This document shows positions 37,418 through 46,544 of a DNA stretch of 64,000 bases, one piece after another (positions within the stretch are counted from its first letter, which is position 1; each line of letters opens with the position of its first letter). This DNA comes from Pseudomonas sp. dw_358 (GTDB taxonomy: Bacteria; Pseudomonadota; Gammaproteobacteria; Pseudomonadales; Pseudomonadaceae). The stretch is taken from contig NZ_JAAVUX010000023.1 in NCBI RefSeq assembly GCF_018449655.1, positions 1 to 64,000 on the forward strand, written 5' to 3'. A program made the position numbers and the translations under genes. A model generated the notes under the pieces. It ran no database searches, was not told the DNA's origin, and saw only the letters and a program-made list of their open reading frames with translations.

Positions 37418-38536
37418 GTGACCGTTCTACCCCCGAAGAAATCCTGGTTCAAACGCAGCCCCAAGCCCCCCGCCTCCACCCCGGCCGGGGAGCGCATCGA
37501 GCAGTTCTTCCGCCAGAGCGCGCAGCAGCAGGGTTACACCCTCAGCGCCGGTCAATGGCAGGTGGTGCAGAGCCTGGCTGAACGCGCTGGTCCGCTGAGT
37601 GCTGCGCCGCCCGCACCGCCGGCGCGCAGCTTGTACCTCTACGGTTCGGTGGGACGCGGCAAGAGCTGGCTGCTGGACGGTTTTTTCAAGGCCGCCGAGC
37701 TGAGCGAAAAGCGCCGTGTCCATTTCCATGATTTTTTCGTCCAACTGCACCAGGGCATGTTCCGCCACCAAGGCCGTGACGACCCCCTCGCCCTGACCCT
37801 GGACGAACTGCTCAGCGACTGTCGGCTGCTGTGTTTCGACGAGTTCCACGTGCACGACATCGGCGACGCCATGCTGATCACCCGCCTGTTCAAGGCGCTG
37901 TTCAAGCGCCGCATCCTGCTGATCGTGACGTCCAACTATCCACCCGAAGGCCTGCTGCCCAACCCGCTGTACCACGAGCGCTTCCTGCCAGTGATCCGCC
38001 TGATCCACTCGGACATGCAAGTCCTGGAGGTGGGCGGCGACACCGACTACCGCAGCCTGCCGCAGTCGCGCGCCGGCCAGCAGTTCACCCGCGGCCGCTA
38101 CGTCTGGCCCGGTCTTGACAGCCAGCGCCAGGCCCTGCACCTGCCCGCCGCCGAGCTGGCGCATTTTCCCTTGCCAGTGGGCACCCGGCTGCTGCGCGCA
38201 CGCCTGAGCGAGGAACGACGGATCCGCTTCGACTTTGCCGACGTGTGCGAAGAGCCCACTGCCGTGATGGACTACCTGGCACTGTGCAAACGCTTCGATG
38301 AATGGATCATCGACCACCTGCCCCTGCTGGATGACTGCTCCATCGCCGTGCAACAGCGCTTCATCAACCTGGTCGACGTGCTGTACGACCAGGACAAGCT
38401 CGTTACCGTGATCAGCCAATGGCCGCTGACCCAGGCCCTCGCCGCCAACGCCATCGACCTTATGCGCACCCGCAGCCGCCTGGGCCAGTTGATCGAGGTC
38501 AGCGAAACACCGACAGCACCTGGGCAATTTCGGTAA
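37418..38536 (+). CDS. zapE: Cell division ATPase ZapE (AFG1 family)
   Basis: A 372-residue AAA-type ATPase. Walker A is GSVGRGKS, Walker B is LLCFDEFHV, and TSNYPPEGLLPNPLYHERFLP is the AFG1 signature. ZapE modulates FtsZ rings in E. coli. The start is uncertain: GTG 37418 (VTVLPPKKSWF) is chosen, with GTG 37376 adding 14 residues. Its last 38 bp overlap the convergent prpE-like gene. Confidence 0.9.
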   Translation: MTVLPPKKSWFKRSPKPPASTPAGERIEQFFRQSAQQQGYTLSAGQWQVVQSLAERAGPLSAAPPAPPARSLYLYGSVGRGKSWLLDGFFKAAELSEKRRVHFHDFFVQLHQGMFRHQGRDDPLALTLDELLSDCRLLCFDEFHVHDIGDAMLITRLFKALFKRRILLIVTSNYPPEGLLPNPLYHERFLPVIRLIHSDMQVLEVGGDTDYRSLPQSRAGQQFTRGRYVWPGLDSQRQALHLPAAELAHFPLPVGTRLLRARLSEERRIRFDFADVCEEPTAVMDYLALCKRFDEWIIDHLPLLDDCSIAVQQRFINLVDVLYDQDKLVTVISQWPLTQALAANAIDLMRTRSRLGQLIEVSETPTAPGQFR

Positions 38537-40400
38537 GAATCACCGGGTCATCGATGGTCGACGGCGCCACCACGTCCTCCCCCGCCGCGATCTTGCGCAG
38601 CACCGCGCGCAGGATCTTGCCAGAGCGGGTCTTGGGCAGACGCTTGACGATACGCACCTCGCGCAGACAGGCCAGCGCACCGATCTGTTCGCGCACCCAC
38701 GCCACCACTTCGGCCTGCAAGGGCCCGGGGTCCGCGCCATCCTTGAGCACCACCAGCGCCAGCGGCACCTGGCCCTTGAGGGCGTCCGGTACACCGATCA
38801 CTGCGCATTCCGCGACACTGGGGTGGTGAGACACCCCGTCTTCCATCTCGCCGGTGGACAGCCGATGCCCCGCCACATTGATCACATCGTCGGTGCGACC
38901 CATGATGTGAACAAATCCCTCGGCGTCCACGTAACCGCCATCACCGGTGTGAAAATAGCCGGGGAACGCTTTCAGATAGGCGTCCAGATAGCGCGGATGA
39001 TCACGCCACAAGGTCTGGCTGCAGCCTGGTGGCAGCGGCAGGCGCAGGACAATGGCGCCGGGCTCGCCGTCGACCCGCTCCGCGCCCTGCTCGTCCAGTA
39101 CCCGCACCACGTAACCCGCTACCGGCTGGTTGCTGGAACCGGCCTTGCTGCGGCTGCCGGCCAGACCCATGCAGGGCGCAGTGACCGGCCAGCCGGTTTC
39201 GGTCTGCCACCAGTGGTCGTGCACGGGTTTGCCGGTCTTTTCTTGCAGCCAGGCATGGGTCGCGCCGTCGAGTTTTTCCCCCGCCAGGAACAGCTGGCGC
39301 AAGGTGCTCAGGTCACGGCCCTTGAGCCCGTCGGCCTGCGGATCTTGCCGGCGGATGGCACGCATGGCCGTGGGCGCGCAAAACAGCGAGTTGACGCCAT
39401 ATTGCTCGATGATACGCCAATACACGCCAGCGTCCGGGGTGCGGATCGGCTTGCCTTCGTACAGCACCGTGGTGCAACCGGCCAACAAGGGGCCGTAGAC
39501 GATCAGCGAATGCCCGACCACCCAGCCGACGTCTGAAATGCCCCACCAGACATCCCCCGGCCGCATCCCGAACACCGCCGTCATGGCGTACAGCAGGCCG
39601 ACCGCGTGGCCACCGTTGTCGCGTACAATGCCCTTGGGCCGCCCCGTGGTGCCGGAGGTGTACATGATGTACAGCGGGTCGCCACTGGACAGCTCCACGG
39701 GCGGCACCGGACGCGCCTCGGCCAGCGCCTGGGCCCAGTCCAGGTCGCGACCCGACTGCATCTCGGCGCGGGCCTGGGGCCGCTGCAACACCAGTACCTG
39801 GGCCGGCGGGTGGCGGGCCAGGGCCAGGGCCCTGTCCACCAGCGGCTTGTACTCGATGACCCGGTCGAACTCCAGGCCACAGGAGGCAGTCAGCAGCAGA
39901 CGCGGTTGTGCGTCGTCGATGCGCACCGCCAGTTCGTTGGGGGCAAAACCGCCGAACACAACCGAATGCACGGCACCGATGCGGGCACAGGCAAGCATCG
40001 CCATCGCCGCTTCCGGGACCATGGGCATGTAAATGATCACCCCGTCACCCTGCTTGACCCCGGCCTCGCGGAGCACCTCGGCAAGCCGCGCGACCTCGTC
40101 GCGCAACTGCACATAAGTGAACTGGCGCTGCACGCCCGTCATCGGCGAGTCGTAGATCAGTGCCGGCTGCGCCCCCCGGCCCAGCTCGATGTGGCGGTCC
40201 AGCGCCAGATAGCAGGTATTGAGCCGTCCGTCGGTGAACCACTGCTGAGTGCCATCGGGTTTGTCCAGCAAGGTTTGAAGCGGGGCCTGGAACCAGGCGA
40301 CCGCCAGGGTTTGCTCGGCCCAGAAGCCCTCGGGGTCCTCGACGGAGCGTGCGTAATGGTCGATGTAGCGCGGGAGATGAGCGGGGCTCGAGTCATTCAT
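38499..40400 (-). CDS. Propionyl-CoA/acetyl-CoA synthetase-like AMP-forming ligase
   Basis: A 633-residue acyl-CoA synthetase close to PrpE in layout and length. It has FWAEQTLAVAW near the start, P-loop YTSGTTGRPKGIVRDNGGH, DHWWQTETGWPV, and the C-terminal PKTRSGKILR lysine. It activates short-chain acids to CoA thioesters with ATP. It overlaps zapE tail-to-tail by 38 bp. The leader carries AACAACAA/AATAACAA (40415-40425), candidate Hfq/Crc sites. Substrate between acetate and propionate cannot be settled. Confidence 0.88.
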   Translation of the reverse strand: MNDSSPAHLPRYIDHYARSVEDPEGFWAEQTLAVAWFQAPLQTLLDKPDGTQQWFTDGRLNTCYLALDRHIELGRGAQPALIYDSPMTGVQRQFTYVQLRDEVARLAEVLREAGVKQGDGVIIYMPMVPEAAMAMLACARIGAVHSVVFGGFAPNELAVRIDDAQPRLLLTASCGLEFDRVIEYKPLVDRALALARHPPAQVLVLQRPQARAEMQSGRDLDWAQALAEARPVPPVELSSGDPLYIMYTSGTTGRPKGIVRDNGGHAVGLLYAMTAVFGMRPGDVWWGISDVGWVVGHSLIVYGPLLAGCTTVLYEGKPIRTPDAGVYWRIIEQYGVNSLFCAPTAMRAIRRQDPQADGLKGRDLSTLRQLFLAGEKLDGATHAWLQEKTGKPVHDHWWQTETGWPVTAPCMGLAGSRSKAGSSNQPVAGYVVRVLDEQGAERVDGEPGAIVLRLPLPPGCSQTLWRDHPRYLDAYLKAFPGYFHTGDGGYVDAEGFVHIMGRTDDVINVAGHRLSTGEMEDGVSHHPSVAECAVIGVPDALKGQVPLALVVLKDGADPGPLQAEVVAWVREQIGALACLREVRIVKRLPKTRSGKILRAVLRKIAAGEDVVAPSTIDDPVILTEIAQVLSVFR

Positions 40401-40414
40401 GCCTGGACCCTGGG

Positions 40415-40425
40415 TTGTTGTTATT
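40415..40425 (-). promoter_or_regulatory. Candidate Hfq/Crc motif before the prpE-like gene
   Basis: The coding strand reads AATAACAACAA, containing two overlapping AAnAAnAA matches, 15-25 bases before the ATG. Confidence 0.5.
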
Positions 40426-40546
40426 GAAGGTCAGGCACTGAGTATGGCCGGCAGCTGCAAAGCTGCCATTTGACCTTGGTCGCAGCCAAGCACCGCAGCA
40501 ACGGCTATGATGGCCGTCGTGATTGATTTCGAGACGATTTGCGACG

Positions 40547-41836
40547 ATGGATACCTTGGCACGCCTCAAGTCCGGCCAATTGGCCGGCACCACCCGACTC
40601 ACACTCAGCTGCGGCCTGACTCAGTTCCCCGAGGAGATTTTCGAGCTGGCCGACACGCTGCAGATCCTCGATCTGAGCGGCAACCACCTGAGCAGCCTGC
40701 CTGCCGACCTGGGGCGGCTCAAGCATCTGCAGATCCTCTTTTGCTCGAACAACGACTTCGCCGAAGTGCCGGCCTGCGTCGGCCAATGCCCGCAGTTGAG
40801 CATGATCGGCTTCAAGGCCAATCGTATCGCCCACCTGCCGGCGGCGGCGCTGCAACCGGTGCTGCGCTGGCTGATCCTGACCGACAACTGCCTGGAGCAA
40901 CTGCCTGAGGAATTGGGCGACTGCACGCGCATGCAGAAACTGATGCTGTCGGGCAACCGCCTGACCCAGCTGCCAGCCAGTCTCGCCCGCCTGGAAAACC
41001 TCGAGCTGCTGCGCCTGTCAGCCAATCGCCTGACCCATCTGCCGGATTGGCTGTTTACCCTGCCACGGTTGGCCTGGCTGGCGTACGCCGGCAATCCGTT
41101 GCCCGACGTCTTCTGCACACCCCACGAGCCGGGCGCGGTGCCGGACATCGACTGGACCGACCTGCAATTGCACAAACGCCTGGGCGAAGGTGCTTCCGGG
41201 GTGATCCAGCAGGCGTTGTGGCGCAGCCGCCAGTTGGAAGTGGCAGTCAAACTGTACAAGGGCAGCATGACCAGCGACGGCTCGCCGCTCAACGAAATGG
41301 CAGCCTGCATTGCGGCAGGCTCGCACCCCAATCTGATCAAGGTGGAAGGCCGGGTCAGCGGGCACCCGCAGGGCAGCCCCGGGCTGGTAATGAACCTGAT
41401 CGACCCGTCTTACCTCAACCTGGCCGGGCCGCCGAGCTTCGCCTCATGCAGCCGCGATGTCTACGCCGATGACCTGAGCTTCACACCCGGCGTGCTCCAG
41501 CGCATGGCCCAAGGCATCGCCTCGGTGGCCGCGCAGCTGCACGACCATGGCATCAACCACGGCGACCTCTACGCCCATAACATCCTCTGGCACGAAGCAG
41601 GCGACTGTCTGTTCGGCGACTTCGGCGCCGCCTGCTTCTACCCTGCCGACGACAGCCTGGCCGCCCGTGGCATCGAACGCATCGAGGTGCGGGCCTTTGG
41701 TCTGTTGCTGGGCGAGTGGCTGGAACGTTGCCCCGAGCCGCTGGACGAGCTGGCAGCGTTGCAGCAGGCGTGCGTGCAGCCGGATGTGCTGGCGCGGCCT
41801 GGGTTTGATGAGGTGGTGGCCAGCTTGGTCGGCTGA
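40547..41836 (+). CDS. Leucine-rich-repeat/protein kinase fusion
   Basis: A 429-residue protein. Six to seven LRRs of about 23 residues (LQILDLSGNHLSSLPADLG..., MQKLMLSGNRLTQLPASLA...) fill residues 20-185. They are followed by a compact eukaryote-like kinase: glycine loop LGEGASGVIQQA, lysine K235 in VAVKLYKG, HGDLYAHN with D340 and N345, and DFG Asp D358 in GDFGAACF. The catalytic-loop RD is replaced by GD and no APE motif is obvious, suggesting an atypical but possibly active kinase. No signal peptide or transmembrane helix, so cytoplasmic. ATG 40547 is preferred. Stand-alone gene; partners unknown. Confidence 0.9.
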   Translation: MDTLARLKSGQLAGTTRLTLSCGLTQFPEEIFELADTLQILDLSGNHLSSLPADLGRLKHLQILFCSNNDFAEVPACVGQCPQLSMIGFKANRIAHLPAAALQPVLRWLILTDNCLEQLPEELGDCTRMQKLMLSGNRLTQLPASLARLENLELLRLSANRLTHLPDWLFTLPRLAWLAYAGNPLPDVFCTPHEPGAVPDIDWTDLQLHKRLGEGASGVIQQALWRSRQLEVAVKLYKGSMTSDGSPLNEMAACIAAGSHPNLIKVEGRVSGHPQGSPGLVMNLIDPSYLNLAGPPSFASCSRDVYADDLSFTPGVLQRMAQGIASVAAQLHDHGINHGDLYAHNILWHEAGDCLFGDFGAACFYPADDSLAARGIERIEVRAFGLLLGEWLERCPEPLDELAALQQACVQPDVLARPGFDEVVASLVG

Positions 41837-41862
41837 TTCCCTGTCGCGGGTTTCGCGCAGGT

Positions 41863-43008
41863 CTACGCGGTACGGGGGGTCCCGACGTACCGCGCCGCCT
41901 CCCCCACCGCCGTGTAATGGCGCAGCTGCACCAGCGCCTTTCCCTGTTCATCGAATAGATGACAACGCGCCCCGGTCACACCGATTGCCACCGTCTGCCC
42001 CGCCTGAACCGTCGATAACCCGTCGCCCTTGACCATCACCTCGACCCCATCGGCCGTCTGGGCGTGGGTGAAGGTCTCGCCGCCCAGGTGCTCCACCAAC
42101 AGCGCCTGGGCGCTGAACTGCGCATCACCCACGCCGCGCTCGGACAAGTGCTCGGGGCGCAGGCCCAGGCTCAGCAGCGCCCCCACGCTGACGCCGCTGC
42201 CGTCCACCGGTACCCACAACCGCGCGCCGCCCGGCAGACTGACCTGCACCCCTTCACCGCTGGTGGCCAGCACTGTCACCTGGATGAAACCCATCTGCGG
42301 CGAGCCGATGAAACCTGCCACAAAGCGATTGCACGGATGGTGATACAGCTCCAGCGGCGCCCCGACTTGCTCGATGCCGCCCTTGTTCAGCACGACGATC
42401 TTGTCCGCCAGGGTCATGGCCTCGACCTGATCATGAGTGACATAGACCATGGTCGCCTGCAACGCGGCATGCAGCTTGGCGATCTCGATGCGCATCTGTA
42501 CCCGCAAGGAGGCGTCCAGGTTGGACAGCGGCTCGTCGAACAGAAACACCTCGGGCGCGTGGACGATCGCCCGGCCAATGGCCACGCGCTGGCGTTGCCC
42601 GCCGGACAGCGCCTTGGGCTTGCGTTGCAGCAGCGGCTCCAGCTGCAGAATACGCGCGGCATCGAGGACTTTGGCCTCGATCTCGGCCTTGGGGGTTTTC
42701 TGCATTTTCAGGCCGAAGGCGATGTTGTCGTAGACCGTCATGTGCGGATACAGCGCATAGGACTGGAAGACCATGGCCACGCCCCGGTCGGCCGGTTCGA
42801 GCAAGGTCACGTCCCGCGCGCCGATGCGGATGTTGCCCTGGGTGATGCTTTCCAGCCCGGCGATGCAGCGCAGCAAGGTCGACTTGCCGCACCCCGAAGG
42901 CCCGACGAACACCACGAACTCGCGGCTTTCGATACTCAGGTGGATGTCATGCAGCACCTTGATTTCACCGTAGGCTTTCTCGACGCCACGCAAACTGAGC
43001 TCGGTCAC
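41863..43008 (-). CDS. CUT1 sugar/polyol ABC transporter ATP-binding protein (UgpC/MalK type)
   Basis: A 381-residue ATPase. Walker A GPSGCGKST, signature LSGGQRQRVA, Walker B FLFDEPLSNLD, H-loop VTHDQ, then the TOBE domain (GLRPEHL). It powers the importer whose other genes lie on the opposite strand at 44218-47399. It starts with GTG at 43008, and an AACAACAG motif lies upstream. Separation from its permeases by a divergent promoter is unusual but not unique. Confidence 0.92.
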   Translation of the reverse strand: MTELSLRGVEKAYGEIKVLHDIHLSIESREFVVFVGPSGCGKSTLLRCIAGLESITQGNIRIGARDVTLLEPADRGVAMVFQSYALYPHMTVYDNIAFGLKMQKTPKAEIEAKVLDAARILQLEPLLQRKPKALSGGQRQRVAIGRAIVHAPEVFLFDEPLSNLDASLRVQMRIEIAKLHAALQATMVYVTHDQVEAMTLADKIVVLNKGGIEQVGAPLELYHHPCNRFVAGFIGSPQMGFIQVTVLATSGEGVQVSLPGGARLWVPVDGSGVSVGALLSLGLRPEHLSERGVGDAQFSAQALLVEHLGGETFTHAQTADGVEVMVKGDGLSTVQAGQTVAIGVTGARCHLFDEQGKALVQLRHYTAVGEAARYVGTPRTA

Positions 43009-43063
43009 AGTCAGGTTTTCCTGTTGTTATGAGAGGGGGGACGACGAGAACAATCATCGCGCC

Positions 43064-43117
43064 TTGACAGCAAGGTTTTACGCTCTACGATCATTTGTAA
43101 TTCAGATATTACAAATG
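43064..43117 (+). promoter_or_regulatory. Promoter with downstream palindromic operator for module A
   Basis: TTGACA (43064-43069), 16 bp, TACGAT (43086-43091) form a sigma-70-like promoter. It is followed at once by CATTTGTAAT (43092-43101), six bases, and ATTACAAATG (43108-43117), a perfect 10-bp inverted repeat. The site covers the expected transcription start, so a repressor such as the SorC-family protein at 47426 is the likely binder. Confidence 0.7.
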
Positions 43118-43133
43118 TCAAGGAGCGGGAAAA

Positions 43134-44165
43134 ATGCGGGCTGCGTACATCCACGGTATTCGCGACATCCGCATCGGCACCAAGCCGATTCCAACCCCGG
43201 TGGGGGATGAAGTTCTCCTGCGGGTCAGTGCCGTGGGCGTGTGTGGCAGCGACCTGCATTATTTCAAGGAAGGCGCCATCGGCCATGCCCGGATCACCCA
43301 GCCGTTCATCGCCGGCCACGAGTTCGCCGGCCGCGTGGTGGAGGATCAACCCGCCCTCGGGCTCAAGGCCGGGCAACTGGTAGCGGTGGACCCGGCCCGG
43401 CCCTGCGGCCAGTGCGAATGGTGCGGGCGTGGCCATGTCAACCTCTGCCCCCATGTAGTGTTCCTCGGCTCGCCGCCGCACACCCACGGCGCCATGACCG
43501 AATACATCGTGGTCGCCCCCAGCCAGATCTACCCGGTGCCCGAACATTTCACGGCGGTGCAGGCGGTGATGCTCGAACCCCTCGGGGTGGCGATCCATGC
43601 CATGGACCTGGCGGGTTCAAAGAAAACCTTCGAGACCGTCGCCATCATCGGTTGCGGCCCCATCGGCCTGTGCCTGCTGCAACTGGCCCGGCAGCTGTGC
43701 AAGAAGGCTATCTACGCCATCGACCCGATTGCCTACCGCGCCGCCAAGGCCTTGCAGCTGGGTGCCGACCAGAGCGCCGCCAGCCATGAGGCCATCGCCG
43801 AGTGGACCGACGGGCGCGGGGTCGATCTGGTGCTGGAAGCCACCAACTCGCCGGAAGGCTTTTCGATCGCTGCACAGAGCGCACGCATCGGCGGCCGGGT
43901 GGTGCTGGTGGGCATTCCCGACGGCGACCAGTACACCCCGCTCAGCGCCTCGCTGCTGCGGCGAAAGGGCCTGGACATTCGCATGTCCCGGCGAATGGGC
44001 CATGTCTACGACCGCGCCATCGAACTGGTCGCCCGGGGCGTCGTCGACGTCGAGGGCCTGGTCACCCACCGCTTCGATCTGAGCGACACTGACTCGGCCT
44101 TCAGCTTCCCATCGGACTTTCTCGACGGTGCCCTGAAGACCATCATCCTGCCCAGCCAGCAATAG
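43134..44165 (+). CDS. Zinc-dependent polyol dehydrogenase (iditol/xylitol 2-dehydrogenase type)
   Basis: A 343-residue MDR enzyme. Catalytic zinc ligands are C37 in GVCGSD and H62-E63 in AGHEFAG. Structural zinc cysteines are C91, C94, C97 and C105. The Rossmann motif is IIGCGPIGLCLLQLA. It oxidises a polyol to a ketose with NAD. First gene of the plus-strand operon that continues with a CUT1 importer; GGAGCGGG is the ribosome binding site. Specificity (sorbitol, xylitol, arabitol) is not decidable. Confidence 0.92.
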   Translation: MRAAYIHGIRDIRIGTKPIPTPVGDEVLLRVSAVGVCGSDLHYFKEGAIGHARITQPFIAGHEFAGRVVEDQPALGLKAGQLVAVDPARPCGQCEWCGRGHVNLCPHVVFLGSPPHTHGAMTEYIVVAPSQIYPVPEHFTAVQAVMLEPLGVAIHAMDLAGSKKTFETVAIIGCGPIGLCLLQLARQLCKKAIYAIDPIAYRAAKALQLGADQSAASHEAIAEWTDGRGVDLVLEATNSPEGFSIAAQSARIGGRVVLVGIPDGDQYTPLSASLLRRKGLDIRMSRRMGHVYDRAIELVARGVVDVEGLVTHRFDLSDTDSAFSFPSDFLDGALKTIILPSQQ

Positions 44166-44196
44166 CCATACCCCAGCAGCCGACACCCTCGATCAC

Positions 44197-44204
44197 AACA
44201 ATAA
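44197..44204 (+). promoter_or_regulatory. Hfq/Crc CA motif before the module A binding-protein gene
   Basis: AACAATAA exactly matches AAnAAnAA and abuts the Shine-Dalgarno AGAGG (44206-44210) before ATG 44218. An Hfq-Crc complex here would block ribosome binding. Confidence 0.6.
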
Positions 44205-44217
44205 AAGAGGTCATGCA

Positions 44218-45552
44218 ATGAGCAGATTTGTCCGCAACGCCCTGGCTTTGTCGGTGGCACTCGCCGCTGGCACGGCCCACGCCTGGACCCTCGAAGAGGC
44301 CGCCGCGCCGTACAAGGGCACCGAGATCAAGGCGATTTTTCTCGACCGTCCGGGGTACGCCGCCGCGATCAAGATGCTGCCCGAGTTCGAAAGGAAAACC
44401 GGGATCAAGGTCAGCTATGAGACCGTGCCCTACGAAAACAGCCGCGAGCGCGAGGTGCTCAGTTTCACCTCCGGCGAGCAACTGGACGTGGTCCTGACCG
44501 ACGTGGTGTGGATCGGCGAGTTCGCCGGAAACGGCTGGCTGGAACCCATCACCACGTTCACCAACGACCCCAAGCTGGCGGACCCGGCCCTGAACCTCAA
44601 GGGTTTCTTCCCGATCCTGCTGGAATCCTTCGGCAGCTGGGACAAGCAGACCTACGGGCTGCCATTCGATAACTATTCGGGGCTGCTGTTCTACAACAAA
44701 TGCATGCTCAAGGATGCCGGTTTCGACAAGCCGCCGGCCACCTGGGACGACCTGCTCAAGGTCTACGCACCCAAACTCACCGACAAGAGCAAGGACCGCT
44801 ACGCCTACGCCCTGCAATCGCGGCGTGGCGAAACCCAGTCAGCGGACAGCTTCATGCGTTTCCTCTGGCCGTTCGGCGGTTCGCTGCTCGATGCGCAGTT
44901 CAAGTCCAACCTCAATTCCGCCGATTCGCAGAAAGGCCTGCAATTTCGCCAGGACCTGATGCAGTACATGCCGCCAGGCATCGTCGACTACGACCACAAC
45001 GAGTCGGTCAACGCGCTGGCCCAGGGCAAGGTGGCGATGATCACCGAATGGTCGGCGTTCTACGGCACCCTCGCCGACCCGGCCAAATCGAAAATCACCG
45101 ACTGCCTGGCGGTGGCCACCGAACCCAAGGGCAGTGCCGGACTGAAACCGGCGCTGGGCGGGTTCTCGCTGGGGGTCAATTCCAAGTCCGACGACAAACA
45201 GAAGGCCGCCGCCTGGTTGTTCATTCAATGGGTCACCTCCGAGGCCGAAGCCAAGCCCTACCTGGACGCCGGTGGCGTCAGCGGGCGCATGGCGGTGTAC
45301 CAGGACCCGGACGTACAGAAGCGCTTCCCGTTCGTGCAACCCATGGTCACCTCGTGGGAAGGCGGCGTGCCTGACTACCGCCCGCGTTTCCCGCAATGGC
45401 CGGAAATTTCCGAAGTCATCGGCGAGAACGGCACGGCGATCATGCTCGGCAAGGTCAGTGTGGCTGATGGGGCCAAGACCATCGGCAGCAAGGTCGAGGA
45501 AATTCTGAAGAAGGCCGGGTACTACGACGGCAAGGCGAAATTGTTGAAATAG
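44218..45552 (+). CDS. CUT1 ABC transporter substrate-binding protein (polyol/sugar)
   Basis: A 444-residue periplasmic protein with signal peptide ending AGTAHA near residue 22. The family 1 extracellular solute-binding fold shows GLPFDNYSGLLFYNKCMLKDAGFDKPPATWDDLL and QGKVAMITEWSAFYG. It feeds the two permeases downstream. A strong hairpin at 45569 follows the stop. Confidence 0.92.
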   Translation: MSRFVRNALALSVALAAGTAHAWTLEEAAAPYKGTEIKAIFLDRPGYAAAIKMLPEFERKTGIKVSYETVPYENSREREVLSFTSGEQLDVVLTDVVWIGEFAGNGWLEPITTFTNDPKLADPALNLKGFFPILLESFGSWDKQTYGLPFDNYSGLLFYNKCMLKDAGFDKPPATWDDLLKVYAPKLTDKSKDRYAYALQSRRGETQSADSFMRFLWPFGGSLLDAQFKSNLNSADSQKGLQFRQDLMQYMPPGIVDYDHNESVNALAQGKVAMITEWSAFYGTLADPAKSKITDCLAVATEPKGSAGLKPALGGFSLGVNSKSDDKQKAAAWLFIQWVTSEAEAKPYLDAGGVSGRMAVYQDPDVQKRFPFVQPMVTSWEGGVPDYRPRFPQWPEISEVIGENGTAIMLGKVSVADGAKTIGSKVEEILKKAGYYDGKAKLLK

Positions 45553-45568
45553 CCGCAGCGTATTGACC

Positions 45569-45600
45569 TCTGCAGGACCGAGCTTGCTCGGCCCTGCAGA
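45569..45600 (+). promoter_or_regulatory. Intercistronic hairpin after the binding-protein gene
   Basis: TCTGCAGG-A-CCGAG pairs with CTCGG-C-CCTGCAGA around CTTG, 13 bp with one mismatch. Its position between binding protein and permease genes suits mRNA stabilisation or partial termination to give more binding protein than permease. Confidence 0.65.
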
Positions 45601-45637
45601 AGCCGCGCTCAGTCGTGACATTGACCTGGAGCCCCCC

Positions 45638-46543
45638 ATGCCCAAACCCCAAAAACCCTTGTTCCCGACCCTGTGGAACAACACCCGCGCCGCCCGCGCC
45701 TTCCTCGCTCCGGCCACCGTTGCCCTGGCGTTGATCGGGATCTTTCCCACGGTGTTCGCGCTGGTCAATTCGTTTCGCCAGTACAACCTGGCGCGGCCCA
45801 GGGACCCGACACCCTTCGTCGGCTTCGACAACTACCTCAACGTCCTCCACGATGCCTCGTTCTGGGCAGCACTGGGGCGCACCGGGCTGTTTCTGATCAC
45901 CGTGGTGCCGATCCAGTTGGCCTTGGGTCTGTTCATCGCCTTGCTCCTGCACAAGCCGGGGCTGTCCGGTTTCAAACTGCTGGCGCGCATGAGTCTGGTG
46001 ATCCCGCTGGCCACCGCCCCGGCCGTGGCGGGATTGATCGGCCGACTGGTCTTCAACCGTGATTTCGGCGTGGCCAATGCCCTGCTGGCCATGGCGGGCG
46101 CCGGGCCGGTGGAATGGCTGGGAGACACCACCAACGCCTTTATCGCCGTGGCCCTGATGGACATCTGGCAATGGACACCCTTCTGCGCCCTGGTGTTGCT
46201 GGCCGGCCTGACCATGGTCCCCACCGAGGTCGAGGAGGCCGCCCGCCTGCAAACCCGCAACCGTTGGCAGATCGTGCGCTACGTGCAGCTGCCGTTCCTG
46301 CTGCCCAGCGCCACAGTGATCCTGATCCTGCGCACCGCCGACGTCCTCAAGATGTTCGACACCGTCTTCACCATGACCCGCGGCGGCCCCGGCGCGGCCA
46401 CCGAGCTGGTCAGCGTGTACATCCAGCGCGTGGGCTTTCGTGTGTTCGACCAGGGGTTGGCGTCGGCCCAGGCCATCTTGCTGCTGATCCTGACCATCGT
46501 GCTGGCGCGGCTGTACATCAAGTTCGTCTACCGGGAGATCTGA
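45638..46543 (+). CDS. CUT1 ABC transporter permease 1
   Basis: A 301-residue membrane protein with about six transmembrane helices and the EAA motif VEEAARLQTRNRWQIVRYVQLPFLLP. Start chosen at ATG 45638 with GGAG 5-8 bases upstream; the frame to 45563 crosses the hairpin. It forms a heterodimer with the next permease (1-bp gap). Confidence 0.92.
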   Translation: MPKPQKPLFPTLWNNTRAARAFLAPATVALALIGIFPTVFALVNSFRQYNLARPRDPTPFVGFDNYLNVLHDASFWAALGRTGLFLITVVPIQLALGLFIALLLHKPGLSGFKLLARMSLVIPLATAPAVAGLIGRLVFNRDFGVANALLAMAGAGPVEWLGDTTNAFIAVALMDIWQWTPFCALVLLAGLTMVPTEVEEAARLQTRNRWQIVRYVQLPFLLPSATVILILRTADVLKMFDTVFTMTRGGPGAATELVSVYIQRVGFRVFDQGLASAQAILLLILTIVLARLYIKFVYREI

Positions 46544-46544
46544 C

